This document shows positions 32,685 through 41,190 of a stretch of DNA of 46,596 nucleotides, piece after piece. A model generated the notes under the pieces. The model was given only the letters and a program-made list of their open reading frames with translations, searched no databases and was not told where the DNA came from. Source of the DNA: Allobosea sp. LC85 (GTDB taxonomy: Bacteria; Pseudomonadota; Alphaproteobacteria; Rhizobiales; Beijerinckiaceae). Both the position numbers and the translations under genes were made by a program. Position 1 is the first letter of the stretch; the number at the start of each line of letters is the position of its first letter. Location of the stretch: the NCBI RefSeq assembly GCF_000735605.1, contig NZ_JPKG01000067.1, positions 1 to 46,596 on the forward strand, written 5' to 3'.

Positions 32685-33680
32685 TCAGCTCCAGAAGCTC
32701 TCGATACGCGTGACCAGCCAGAGCATTGACATGGTGCCGATGAGATATGACGCCGCCATGCGGACGGGCGCGAACGAGATGGCAACCAGGGCATTTGCGG
32801 CCCTGATCGCCACGAGGACGGCAGCGACGAAGAGCAATTGCCCGGCCTCGACGCCGAGATTGAAGGTCAGCAGGGCCAGCGGGACATCGGTCTGCGGCAG
32901 GCCGATCTCCTTCAGCGCACCGGCGAAGCCAAACCCGTGCAGCAGACCGAAGGCGAAGGCCACGAGCCAGGGATAGGTCTCCGAGGTGCGCCGCTGGCCG
33001 GGTCTAGACCGGGCGAGTTCGCTTGCGACGAAGGCGATGCTGAGCGCGATCGCCGCCTCGACCGGCTTTTGCGGCAGGCTGAGATAACCGAGCGCCGCGC
33101 CCGCCAGCGTAATGCTGTGGGCGAGTGTAAAGGCTGTGATCGTCGTCAGCAGCATCCAGCGGTCGCGGATGAGGAGCATCAGCGCCAGCACGAACAGCAG
33201 ATGGTCGAAGCCGAGGAGGATATGTTCGACGCCGAGCAGGAAGTAGGTTTTCGCCACCTCGACCATGGTCTGGGAGCCGGTGACGACGAGGCTCGGCGTC
33301 TCCGGCGTCAAGCGCGCGACCTGTGTCGAGCCATCGGCGTTGGCCAGGCGCACCAGCACGTCGGTCAGGCTCGTGCGCAGACCGTCGATTGTCAGGCTGC
33401 GGCCTTTCAGTCCACCGGGGCAGCTCGCCATCCAACGCTCGAAATAGGCGCCGGCTTCGAAGGAATTGACCGCCTCGCCCTTCGGCCTGCACGGCTCCGG
33501 CAAGTGAACATAGAGTCCGAGCCTCATTTCACCCAACGCGGGCGTTTTCCAGAGGATGGCGAAGTCGCCGGCCGCCGTCTCCCGGATGTCGAGATAGGCC
33601 GGGCGCAATTCATGCGCCTGCGCCTGCGCGGCCGACAGGATCTGCCAAAGACAGACCAGAGCGGCGAATAGGCGGATCAC
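32685..33680 (-). CDS. HupE/UreJ family membrane protein
   Basis: A 331-residue protein: signal sequence or first helix (LFAALVCLWQILSAAQAQAH), a periplasmic domain of about 150 residues, then six or seven membrane helices with the HupE/UreJ_2 motifs GVEHILLGFDHLLFVLAL and AFGLLHGFGFAGAL. Histidines in these helices match known metal-permease-like proteins. The start is GTG 33680, overlapping the preceding stop (GTGA). It is the last gene of a four-gene operon with the DUF3604 protein. It is predicted to transport a cation or small molecule, but the substrate is unknown. Confidence 0.88.
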   Translation of the reverse strand: MIRLFAALVCLWQILSAAQAQAHELRPAYLDIRETAAGDFAILWKTPALGEMRLGLYVHLPEPCRPKGEAVNSFEAGAYFERWMASCPGGLKGRSLTIDGLRTSLTDVLVRLANADGSTQVARLTPETPSLVVTGSQTMVEVAKTYFLLGVEHILLGFDHLLFVLALMLLIRDRWMLLTTITAFTLAHSITLAGAALGYLSLPQKPVEAAIALSIAFVASELARSRPGQRRTSETYPWLVAFAFGLLHGFGFAGALKEIGLPQTDVPLALLTFNLGVEAGQLLFVAAVLVAIRAANALVAISFAPVRMAASYLIGTMSMLWLVTRIESFWS

Positions 33681-34543
33681 GGGCTTCGCCCGGTTGGGGC
33701 TGCGTTCTCCGCTTGCGTCTCGATCCTCACCCGGTAGCGCCTGAGCCGTTCGGCGAGCTGGGCCTCCTCGGTTTGCCGACGCCGCTCGTTCGTCCATTCC
33801 TGTGCGAGGCTGTCGCGGGCCTCGTCGAGCGTCGCCGACCGACCCGTGCGGCTTTCCCCGACATGAACGACATGAAGCCCGAAACTCGACTTCACCGGTC
33901 CGGCCCACTCGCCGGGCGGTGTCTGGGCCAACGCTTCCGCGAAGCCCGTTCCAAAGATCTGGCCGATCGAGGCCTTGCGCGTCGGCGGCAGTTCTAGCGG
34001 CAGGATGGTCGGGTCGCCCAGGGTCGCGGGGTCGGTGTCAGGCTTCGCGCGCAGAACCTCGAGCACGGAGGCGACGTCCTGCTCGATCGTTTCCCCGCGC
34101 CGTTCCGGGCTCAGGAAGACCTGCCGAAAGGCTAGCGTCGGATCGATCCGAAACCGGTCGGGGTTGCCCTTGAGAAAAGCCTCCAGCTCCGCCTCGCTTG
34201 GCGTTGCGCTTTCAGATTGCGCCTGGCTCAGGAATTCCATCTTCAGGCGCAGGCGACGACGGATCACCGTGTCGTCCTTGTCGAGCCCGAGCGCGAGCGC
34301 CTCGCGGTAGAGGATCTCCTCTTTCACATGGTCGTCGATCAGGCCTTTGATTTCGCTTGCGGTCGGGGGGCGCTGCCAAGTCTTGGCGAAGAGGCCGGCG
34401 AGTTGCTCGATCTTGCCTCCCGTCACGACAATCTCGTCCGAGCGGGACTCGTCAGTGCGGTTGAGCGCCCCGTAGAGCGCGAAGATTGCCAGCGCGAGAA
34501 CCAGGAAATGTGCCAGCGGTTCTTTGAGCAGACGTCCGATCAT
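33677..34543 (-). CDS. PpiC-type peptidyl-prolyl isomerase
   Basis: A 288-residue membrane-anchored parvulin-like protein. The N-terminal helix is FLVLALAIFALYG, and a SurA/PrsA-type helical region contains KEEILYREALALGLDKDDTVI. The isomerase region includes EWAGPVKSSFGLHVVHV, which matches the conserved C-terminal part of rotamase domains. The helix probably anchors it facing the periplasm. It assists folding of exported proteins, perhaps the DUF3604 protein or HupE encoded in the same operon. The stop overlaps the start of the HupE gene. Confidence 0.85.
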   Translation of the reverse strand: MIGRLLKEPLAHFLVLALAIFALYGALNRTDESRSDEIVVTGGKIEQLAGLFAKTWQRPPTASEIKGLIDDHVKEEILYREALALGLDKDDTVIRRRLRLKMEFLSQAQSESATPSEAELEAFLKGNPDRFRIDPTLAFRQVFLSPERRGETIEQDVASVLEVLRAKPDTDPATLGDPTILPLELPPTRKASIGQIFGTGFAEALAQTPPGEWAGPVKSSFGLHVVHVGESRTGRSATLDEARDSLAQEWTNERRRQTEEAQLAERLRRYRVRIETQAENAAPTGRSP

Positions 34544-34630
34544 CGCAGGGCTCGATCATCAAGAGTGAGGGGCGTCATAGCGGTCACTCCATTCCTGGCC
34601 GCAAGCGGCGGCCAGGTTCTGCCAGGCAAA

Positions 34631-35233
34631 TCAGCTGCCGTCCTTGCCGGCTGTGGCAGTCATCGGGGCAGGCAGGCGATCCAGCCAGGCGGACACCCGA
34701 TCTCGCCCGTCCCGCGTCCCATAGAGCCTCAGCAACCCCTGCTGCCGAGCGGCGAGCGGCGTGATCCGTCCTGAGACCAGCGCGGTGACGACGGGCTCGT
34801 CCGTCACGATGACGATGTCGGACGTCTGCGCTCCCTCGACATGCGTCACCACGCCGAGCCCGTGCTGCGCGGGCGCGAACCGGGTCCAGAGCATGGGGCC
34901 AATCAGCAGGATCGAGAAGGTCGGCGGAGCCTCCCCATCCATCGTCGCGCTAAGTCGGTCGCGCAGCGCGCCGAGATCGGCCGCTGCCTTGCGATAGCCG
35001 GTCAGCGCTCTCGCCGCGGCTGGGCGATCGTCGCGTGCGATCGCGCCATCCAGCTGAGCTCGCCAGACGGCGGATGTCACATGCAGCGCCTCCGGATAGA
35101 TCCAGTTGAGCGCACCGCGCGCCGCATCGGCCCCCTTGGGATCCTCGAACCCGCAGGCCGAAGCGGCAATCGTTCCGGAAAGGAGAGCGACCGCCGGGAG
35201 CAGGTGTCGGACTCGGTGCTGGCGCCGGATCAC
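34631..35233 (-). CDS. Putative lipoprotein of unknown function
   Basis: A 200-residue protein with a lipobox-like ASAC and a preceding hydrophobic segment (LLPAVALLSGTIA), suggesting lipid attachment at Cys27 and periplasmic location. The mature domain is helical (RALTGYRKAAADLGAL) and contains LLIGPMLWTRFAP, VVTHVEGAQTSDIVIV. The start is GTG 35233, overlapping the DUF3604 stop as GTGA. No family is recognised, but such genes recur next to DUF3604 and HupE genes in other Proteobacteria as far as I recall. Eighty-seven bases separate it from the isomerase gene. Confidence 0.75.
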   Translation of the reverse strand: MIRRQHRVRHLLPAVALLSGTIAASACGFEDPKGADAARGALNWIYPEALHVTSAVWRAQLDGAIARDDRPAAARALTGYRKAAADLGALRDRLSATMDGEAPPTFSILLIGPMLWTRFAPAQHGLGVVTHVEGAQTSDIVIVTDEPVVTALVSGRITPLAARQQGLLRLYGTRDGRDRVSAWLDRLPAPMTATAGKDGS

Positions 35234-37173
35234 GGCGTGTACCAGATCGGCGAGGTATAGGCGCGCTCGGTGATCGTCATCTGCGTGCCCGGCAGCGGCC
35301 TGGTGCCGAAGCGCTTCGCGTCATAGGCGGTCCAGCGCGGCGTGGGAATTTCGAGGACACGGACATAGTAAAACGCGCGCAGACCTGCGTCGAAATCCGG
35401 ATCCTTCCACGTCGCGATCAACTCGGACGCGCCGATCGTGTTCGTCCAGCTCGCGTTGACGACGTCCACCGTGCTGCCGACCGAGGGCACCTTGCCATCG
35501 GGGCCGGGCTTGCGATCTCCCGACCAGACGACGTCGTAGACCTTCTCCTGTGGCTTCCCGTCCTTGCCGAGCCAGCCCTTGATGATCTGGATCCGGTCTA
35601 GATTGGCGCCGATCGCGTCCTTGAGTGCAGCAACGAGGAAGGTCGGCGCCTTGCCGGCTGGCGCGCTCTTTAGATCGCCTCCCATCGGCACGCCCTTGGT
35701 GTAGCCGACATGGGCCGGCAGCCGGTTGCGCGCGTCGTTCTCATCGAACTCCCAGCCGCCAAAGAAGCGAACCGCCATGCGCGGGCCGGTCGTCGCATAG
35801 GTCTCCTTGCGCTGCATCGCGTCCCAGAGCGCCTCGCGCGTGTTCTCCGTGGCCCAGACGGCGGCGTAGCCGGAGGACGAGACCTCCCAGTCCATCACCT
35901 TCACGCCCGTCTGCGGGTTGGCGAAGAAGGTCTTGGTCATGCGTTCGGGGCTCGGCTCCTGCGGCGTGGTCTTGCCGAAGAAGTTGTCCTCCTCCATCGC
36001 CGCCAGCCCGGTATGGGCGTCGGAACTGCCGATCATGCCGAACTTGTACGGGTTCGTGCCGAGCTGCTGCTCCAGCAGAAGGCCGTTCTTCAATGCCGAG
36101 CGGGCATATTCGAATTCGAGCATATCCTTGGTTTTGGCGGCGCTTCCGTCGAGGTTGCCCTTGTCCCAGGTCTCGAAATTGGCGAATTCGTCGTTGGGCG
36201 AGAGGAAGGGGTGCGCTTCCCCATCGCCCTTCGTCTGGGTCGCCTCATAGAGACGCTCCCATTTCGCGCGCTCCTCGACATACTGCTTGTCGACCGGCTT
36301 GCCGGTGAAGGATTCGATGAGCGGAAACATCCGCCCGTTGCTGAGATTGCCGTTATGGGCGATCGCCAGGACGCTGCCGCCGGTCTTCGCCTCGTAGCCG
36401 GCCATCCACTTCCAGAGTTCGCGTGGGTTGTCGCTGCCAAGAGGCGCCTGCGTCGTATAGGGCTCGACCTGGCTCGCGCGCATACCGTTGTCGCGGAAGA
36501 TGACGTTGCGATGCAGGTTGTTGCCGGCAGTGTTCGAGGTCCATTCATAGCCGATGAAGGCCGTGAAGCGGCCGGGCTCGTTGGCCTCCTCGGCGGCTTT
36601 GATCGTCTGCTGCCAGGCCGATTGGAATGTGCGGGTTCCGGGCACGGGCATGATCTCCTTGTCGATCGTGCCCTTGCCGAAACTCTGGATGATGTCGATC
36701 GCTGCCGCTGCGCCCTGGCCGGCAAAGATCATGTCATGCCATTTCTTACCCTGCTGGCTCGCCATGATCACGGGATCGCCGCCCACGATCAGCGGAAAGA
36801 AGCCCATTCCGTCCGAATGATCGGCGACGACGAGGAAGTCCAGCGGCCGGGACAGCTTGGCCCGCTCGCCGGCCGACGCCGTGATCTCCTCGCCGCGCGC
36901 GAAGCGGTAGGCTTCCTTCGGCCCGAGGCGGGCGCCGAAAGCGCCTGCATCCATGGAGAACGCCGTGTGCAAATGGGTATCCCCGAAAAACGGCCGCGTC
37001 GGAAAGTTGCGACCTGCGTAGGGAGAGTAGCCGGGTTTCTGCGCCAGGCGCTCCGCTGAGGAGCGGTCCAGCGTTCCCGCATCCTGAGCCAATAGGACAG
37101 AGGGCGAACCGAGCGAAGCGCCAAGGATAAGAGCGCCGATGGCGGTAGAGACTTTGAGAGTCTTCAAGATCAT
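35230..37173 (-). CDS. DUF3604 (PHP-like) secreted protein
   Basis: A 647-residue protein with a signal peptide (IGALILGASLGSPSVLLAQ). The mature part carries metal-binding motifs of a PHP-like amidohydrolase fold: GDTHLHT, VVADHSDG, AIAHNGN and GSSDAHTG, consistent with a multi-metal phosphoesterase-type centre. A C-terminal beta-rich domain includes RPLPGTQMTITERAY. It is predicted to be periplasmic. The substrate is unknown. It is the first gene of the operon with the lipoprotein, isomerase and HupE-like genes. Confidence 0.88.
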   Translation of the reverse strand: MILKTLKVSTAIGALILGASLGSPSVLLAQDAGTLDRSSAERLAQKPGYSPYAGRNFPTRPFFGDTHLHTAFSMDAGAFGARLGPKEAYRFARGEEITASAGERAKLSRPLDFLVVADHSDGMGFFPLIVGGDPVIMASQQGKKWHDMIFAGQGAAAAIDIIQSFGKGTIDKEIMPVPGTRTFQSAWQQTIKAAEEANEPGRFTAFIGYEWTSNTAGNNLHRNVIFRDNGMRASQVEPYTTQAPLGSDNPRELWKWMAGYEAKTGGSVLAIAHNGNLSNGRMFPLIESFTGKPVDKQYVEERAKWERLYEATQTKGDGEAHPFLSPNDEFANFETWDKGNLDGSAAKTKDMLEFEYARSALKNGLLLEQQLGTNPYKFGMIGSSDAHTGLAAMEEDNFFGKTTPQEPSPERMTKTFFANPQTGVKVMDWEVSSSGYAAVWATENTREALWDAMQRKETYATTGPRMAVRFFGGWEFDENDARNRLPAHVGYTKGVPMGGDLKSAPAGKAPTFLVAALKDAIGANLDRIQIIKGWLGKDGKPQEKVYDVVWSGDRKPGPDGKVPSVGSTVDVVNASWTNTIGASELIATWKDPDFDAGLRAFYYVRVLEIPTPRWTAYDAKRFGTRPLPGTQMTITERAYTSPIWYTP

Positions 37174-37774
37174 CTCCCTATTTTGGGCGCAGGAAATCGC
37201 GTCAAACGGAGGCTACGTTCTTTGATGCTAACAACGGCTGGCAGCGGTTTCGCCTAAAACGCGAATTCCAATACTCGCCGCCACCGACGTGCCAACTTGA
37301 ATGCGGGGCCGTCGGCACTTGCGACGTGGGGTCGGCCGGTTCGCAGTCCGGGCGGCCATCGTACGCAGACACCATTCCCAGCGCCACAACGCTCGATGAT
37401 GCGTCGCATATCAGCTTCCGAGCCCAGTAGGGACTAATTTGGAAGAGGTTTAACAGGATTGCCCGTCCAGTACACGAGCAATCATCTGGACGATCTTGCT
37501 GGTCTTGACATTGATCCAGTGCCTCGCCTCGCGAGCGGACTGGTGACTGGCACTGCATACCAATGGAACTGCCGGACAGCAGACCTCTGGGACGGCAGCT
37601 AACGGACCAAGTCCAGGCGTTGTCAAACCATCCTGACAACGTCCGTTACGGGTCGATTTTGCCCCTTCGCTCTCGGTGCGGAAGCTGACATTAAGTTCAG
37701 GCGACAGCACGCGAGAACGTGTACCCAGCAAGCTGACCGAGGTCCGCCCGGGAGCACGGGGCCAGCACCGTCCG
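37174..37774. other. 600-bp region between convergent-facing units, no clear gene
   Basis: Contains the promoter side of the DUF3604 operon and the 3' end of the MocR gene. A minus-strand frame (37202-37639) exists but has poor composition. The stretch near 37640-37690 (GTGCGGAAGCTGACATTAAG) resembles sequences I remember as common repeats in Rhizobiales gaps. I find no supportable gene. Confidence 0.4.
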
Positions 37775-39211
37775 TCAGCGCTGCCCGGCCAGGACGGTTG
37801 CAAGCAGCGCGATGCCTCGTCGCAGCGCATCGCTGTCGAGCCCGGCATAGCCCAGGATGAACCCGGCTTCGCGGGGCCGCAGTCCCGCCGGATCATAGAG
37901 CGGCGAGACCGGATGGAGCCCCACGCCGGCGGCGCGCGCGGCCGCTATGATTGCGGGTTCGCGCCCGGCTGCGACATCCTTGAGCCAGGCGACGACATGC
38001 AGGCCCGTATCGGCTCCTTCGACGGTGACGGAGGGCCCGATCTCCTCGGCCAGCGCTTGCAGCAGCACGGCCCTGCGCTCGGAGTTCTTGCGGCGAATGC
38101 TCCGGACATGACGCTCATAGGCGCCCTCGGCCAGGAGCTCGGCCAGCGCCTCCTGCTCGAGCAGGGGCGTGTGCCGGTCGGTCAGGCGCTTGGCCTCGGC
38201 GAAGGCAGGGATAAGCGAAGGCGGGGCAACGAGATAGCCGAGCCGGAGCGTCGGCGAGAGCGTCTTGGAGAATGTCCCGGCATAGATCACCGAGGCCGGG
38301 TCGAGCGTTTGCAAAGGCGGGATCGGCGCGACGTCGTGTCGATACTCGCCGTCATAATCGTCCTCGATGATCGAGGCGCCGGTTTTTGCCGCCCAGGCCA
38401 GGAGGGCGCGCCGTCGCGTCGCCGAGAGCACGCCGCCAAGCGGAAACTGGTGCGAGGGCGTGACATAGGCGAGCCGGGCCGGGGGCAGGGCATCGGTTGT
38501 AAGCCCATCGCGATCGACCAGAACGGGGCGGGCGATGCCGCCGGCGGCCGCGAAGGCGTGGCGGGCCAAGAGATAGCCGGGGTTCTCGATCACGAAGGCA
38601 TCGCCGGGATCGAGCAGCAGGCGGGCGCAAAGATCGAGCCCCTGCTGCGAGCCGCTGACGATGACGATCTGCTCGGGCGAGCAGGTGATGCCGCGGGCCC
38701 GCCAGAGATAGCCCTGCAGGCCTGAGCGAAGCGCAGGCGAGCCTTGCGGATCGCCATAGCGCAGCCGCGGCTTCCGTCGCAGGCTGACCCGGTTCAGGGC
38801 CCGCCGCCAGGCGAGGACCGGAAAATCCGCGCCGGCGAGGTCGCCATAGCGGAAATCGGCAATCGGGGCCGGCTGCGTCGTGGCCGGCCGGGGCAGGGCG
38901 GATGCAGCAAGGGCGAGCAGGCGTTGCGCGAAGCCTGAGAGATGCCGCGGCGCGGAGATCTGCGCCGGCGCTGGCGCCGCCGCGCCGAGCCCCTTGGCCA
39001 CGATCGGCCGCGTCCCGGCCCGGCTGAGCAGGTAGCCCTCCGCGATCAGCTGGCCATAGGCGAGCGTCACCGTCGTGCGCGACGCACCCCATTCGGCCGC
39101 GAAGGTCCGGGTCGACGGCAAGCGGTCACCAGGCTGGTAGGCGCCCGCATGGATCTGCTCCTTGATCGCCGCGATGATCCGGCGCGCGACGCCGTCAGTG
39201 AACTGGACCAC
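37775..39211 (-). CDS. MocR/PdxR-type transcriptional regulator (GntR + aminotransferase)
   Basis: A 478-residue fusion. The N-terminal GntR winged helix (DGVARRIIAAIKEQI, ASRTTVTLAYGQLIAEG) is joined by a linker to a class I aminotransferase-like domain that binds PLP, with the lysine in TFSKTLSP. Regulators of this group sense PLP and control vitamin-B6 or amino-acid genes. The chosen start is GTG 39211, followed by family-like sequence. An in-frame ATG at 39259 would overlap the divergent promoter more, and one at 39373 would run into the paiB gene. It is divergent from the PaiB-like gene, which it probably controls. A relic of a sister gene lies at 30043. Confidence 0.9.
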   Translation of the reverse strand: MVQFTDGVARRIIAAIKEQIHAGAYQPGDRLPSTRTFAAEWGASRTTVTLAYGQLIAEGYLLSRAGTRPIVAKGLGAAAPAPAQISAPRHLSGFAQRLLALAASALPRPATTQPAPIADFRYGDLAGADFPVLAWRRALNRVSLRRKPRLRYGDPQGSPALRSGLQGYLWRARGITCSPEQIVIVSGSQQGLDLCARLLLDPGDAFVIENPGYLLARHAFAAAGGIARPVLVDRDGLTTDALPPARLAYVTPSHQFPLGGVLSATRRRALLAWAAKTGASIIEDDYDGEYRHDVAPIPPLQTLDPASVIYAGTFSKTLSPTLRLGYLVAPPSLIPAFAEAKRLTDRHTPLLEQEALAELLAEGAYERHVRSIRRKNSERRAVLLQALAEEIGPSVTVEGADTGLHVVAWLKDVAAGREPAIIAAARAAGVGLHPVSPLYDPAGLRPREAGFILGYAGLDSDALRRGIALLATVLAGQR

Positions 39212-39226
39212 ATCAAACCTTCGGAA

Positions 39227-39248
39227 CTGGCCGTTTCCAGGAAGCCAG
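39227..39248. promoter_or_regulatory. Putative operator in the MocR-PaiB intergenic region
   Basis: An inverted repeat CTGGC-N12-GCCAG lies in the 76-bp gap between the MocR and PaiB-like starts. MocR regulators often bind direct repeats, so this match is only suggestive. Confidence 0.35.
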
Positions 39249-39287
39249 ATTGGGCGCATCTCACCCGCCAGCACAAGGAGTTCCGCG

Positions 39288-39911
39288 ATGTATACCCCGC
39301 CCGCCTTCCGCGACGACGACAGTGACAGCCTGCGAGCGACGATCCGTGCAGCGCGGCTCGCCAATTTCGTCACCGCGACGGCGGATGGCGTGCTGGCGAC
39401 GCCGCTGCCGCTCTTTCTCGAGGAGAGCGAGGGCGAGCATGGCGTGCTCTATGGCCATCTCGCCAAGGCCAACCCGCAAGGCCGGAGCGCGGCGCTGGGC
39501 GACGCCCTGGCGATCTTTATGGGCCCGGACGCTTACGTCACGCCGTCATGGTATGAGGCCAAGCAGGAGAGCGGGAAGGTCGTGCCGACCTGGAACTATG
39601 TCGCGGTCCACGCCTATGGCCCGGTCGAGTTCTTCGATGACGCCGTGCGCCTTCTCGACGTCGTCACCCGCCTGACCACCCTGCATGAGGGGGCGCGCGC
39701 TGCGCCCTGGGCGGTGTCCGACGCTCCGCCCGATTTCGTGCAGGCGCAACTGCGCGGCATCATCGGCTTGCGCCTGCCGATCACCCGGCTGGAGGGCAAG
39801 CGCAAGCTGAGCCAGAACCGGAGCCCCGCCGACCGCGCCCAGGTATCGGCGGGCCTGGCGGCGAGCGATCGCGCCACGGACCGCGAGACCGGCGCTCTGA
39901 TCCCGCTCTGA
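39288..39911 (+). CDS. FMN-binding PaiB-like protein
   Basis: A 207-residue protein of the FMN-binding negative regulator (PaiB) family with a split-barrel flavin fold. Recognisable stretches are MYTPPAFR, YGHLAKANPQ, VTPSWYEAKQESGKVVPTWN and ITRLEGKRKLSQNRS. Members act in polyamine or vitamin-B6 related metabolism, with the biochemical role often unclear. AAGGAG ends 8 bases upstream of ATG 39288, which overrides the longer frame from 39162. Divergent MocR (PLP-sensing) suggests regulation by PLP status. Confidence 0.92.
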   Translation: MYTPPAFRDDDSDSLRATIRAARLANFVTATADGVLATPLPLFLEESEGEHGVLYGHLAKANPQGRSAALGDALAIFMGPDAYVTPSWYEAKQESGKVVPTWNYVAVHAYGPVEFFDDAVRLLDVVTRLTTLHEGARAAPWAVSDAPPDFVQAQLRGIIGLRLPITRLEGKRKLSQNRSPADRAQVSAGLAASDRATDRETGALIPL

Positions 39912-40034
39912 CCGCCGGCTGCCAAACCGGAACGGAACGGAATCCGCGCAATCCCGGCGTCCTCGATCGCGTTCGAGGTCTCTGCCGGACGGTTCTTGAA
40001 CCATGAAGGTCGCTCATTCCGAGCCGAGGCCTCC

Positions 40035-41078
40035 ATGCTGAGACGATCACTCTGCGCAGCCGGATTATGGCTGATGACGACGGTCCTGGCTCACTCCGCC
40101 GCTGCCGTCGGTTTTCGCCAGACGAAGCTCGACACGGGCGGGACGCGGCCGCTCCAGGTCAGTCTCTGGTATCCTGCCGACTCGAGGCCTGCCGAACAGG
40201 GGACAAGGACCGAAATCGTCGGGGACAATCCCGCCTTCCATGGGTTGCCCGTCATCCGCGACGCCGCACCCGTCTCCCATGACCTGCCGCTTGTCGTTCT
40301 CTCGCACGGCCATGGCGGCAGCTGGCGCAATCTCTCCTGGCTCGCCCGGGAATTGGCCGCAGGCGGCTATGTCGTCGCCTCTCCGGACCATCCCGGCACG
40401 ACGACCTTCGACATGGATCCCGCGCAGGCGGCGATGCTGTGGGAACGGCCGCACGATCTCAGCCGTGTCATCGACGCCGTCGAACGCGATGCAACGCTTG
40501 CGGGCAAGGTCGATATCAGCCGGGTCGCCGCGATCGGTCATTCCCTGGGGGGATGGACCGTTGCGGCCTTGGCCGGTGCACGTTTCGACACGAAACGGTT
40601 CGAGACCGACTGCCGGGGCAACACCAGTCCCCGCGCCTGTCTGCTCCAGGGCGATCTCGGCCTGGACAGGATCGAACTCGAACGCGACCTGGCCGACCCG
40701 CGCCTCAAGGCGTTCGTCTCTCTCGACCTCGGTCTTGCCAGGGGCTTTACGCCGGAAAGCCTGGCGAGCCTTCGCATGCCGGCCCTGGTGATCGGCGCAG
40801 GGGTCGATATCGGAGGATTACCGCCCGGGCTCGAATCCGGCTATCTCGCGGCGCATCTGCCCAAGCCCTCGGCGATCTCCATCGAAATTCCCGACGCCAC
40901 GCATTTTTCTTTCGTGGGGCTCTGCAAGCCCGATGCTGTCGCCTTCATCGAGACGGTTGAGCCCGGCAACGGTGTGATCTGTAGGGATGGCGGAACGCGC
41001 AGTCGCGAAGAGATCCACCGGGACATCGCCTTGCGCGTCATCGGCTTCCTGGCCAGCTCCATTCCGGTCAGGCCGTAG
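40035..41078 (+). CDS. Secreted alpha/beta hydrolase (dienelactone hydrolase-like)
   Basis: A 347-residue protein with a signal peptide (LCAAGLWLMTTVLAHSAAA) and an alpha/beta hydrolase fold. The oxyanion region is VVLSHGHGG, the nucleophile elbow is GHSLGGW (Ser), and a likely catalytic histidine lies in DATHFSF. It would hydrolyse ester or related bonds in the periplasm or outside. The family includes polyester- and lipid-degrading enzymes but the substrate here is unknown. ATG 40035 is preferred because it starts the signal peptide. Its TAG stop is the first codon of the palindromic repeat at 41076. Confidence 0.85.
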   Translation: MLRRSLCAAGLWLMTTVLAHSAAAVGFRQTKLDTGGTRPLQVSLWYPADSRPAEQGTRTEIVGDNPAFHGLPVIRDAAPVSHDLPLVVLSHGHGGSWRNLSWLARELAAGGYVVASPDHPGTTTFDMDPAQAAMLWERPHDLSRVIDAVERDATLAGKVDISRVAAIGHSLGGWTVAALAGARFDTKRFETDCRGNTSPRACLLQGDLGLDRIELERDLADPRLKAFVSLDLGLARGFTPESLASLRMPALVIGAGVDIGGLPPGLESGYLAAHLPKPSAISIEIPDATHFSFVGLCKPDAVAFIETVEPGNGVICRDGGTRSREEIHRDIALRVIGFLASSIPVRP

Positions 41079-41190
41079 AGCATGCTGCGAAAAAGTGGCA
41101 ACGGTTTTTCGCATCAAGCATGCTCTAAACCATGAGAGTCGATCACGTTTTCTGCGTTTGGACGATGTCGTCCAAACGCAGCGTGATCTA
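41076..41190. repeat. Double palindromic repeat between convergent genes
   Basis: AGAGCATGC...GCATGCTCT (41077-41126) is followed by GATCACG...CGTGATC (41141-41188). Inside the second is a perfect 14-bp hairpin CTGCGTTTGGACGA/TCGTCCAAACGCAG (41152-41181). Both flanking genes end inside the arms: hydrolase TAG at 41076-41078 and AraC TAG (minus) at 41188-41190. The hairpin probably acts as a bidirectional terminator. Confidence 0.85.

Noticed and set aside
37202..37639. 145-codon minus-strand frame in the gap before DUF3604
   Set aside because: No ribosome site, many rare-looking residues, no family, and it overlaps the likely promoter.
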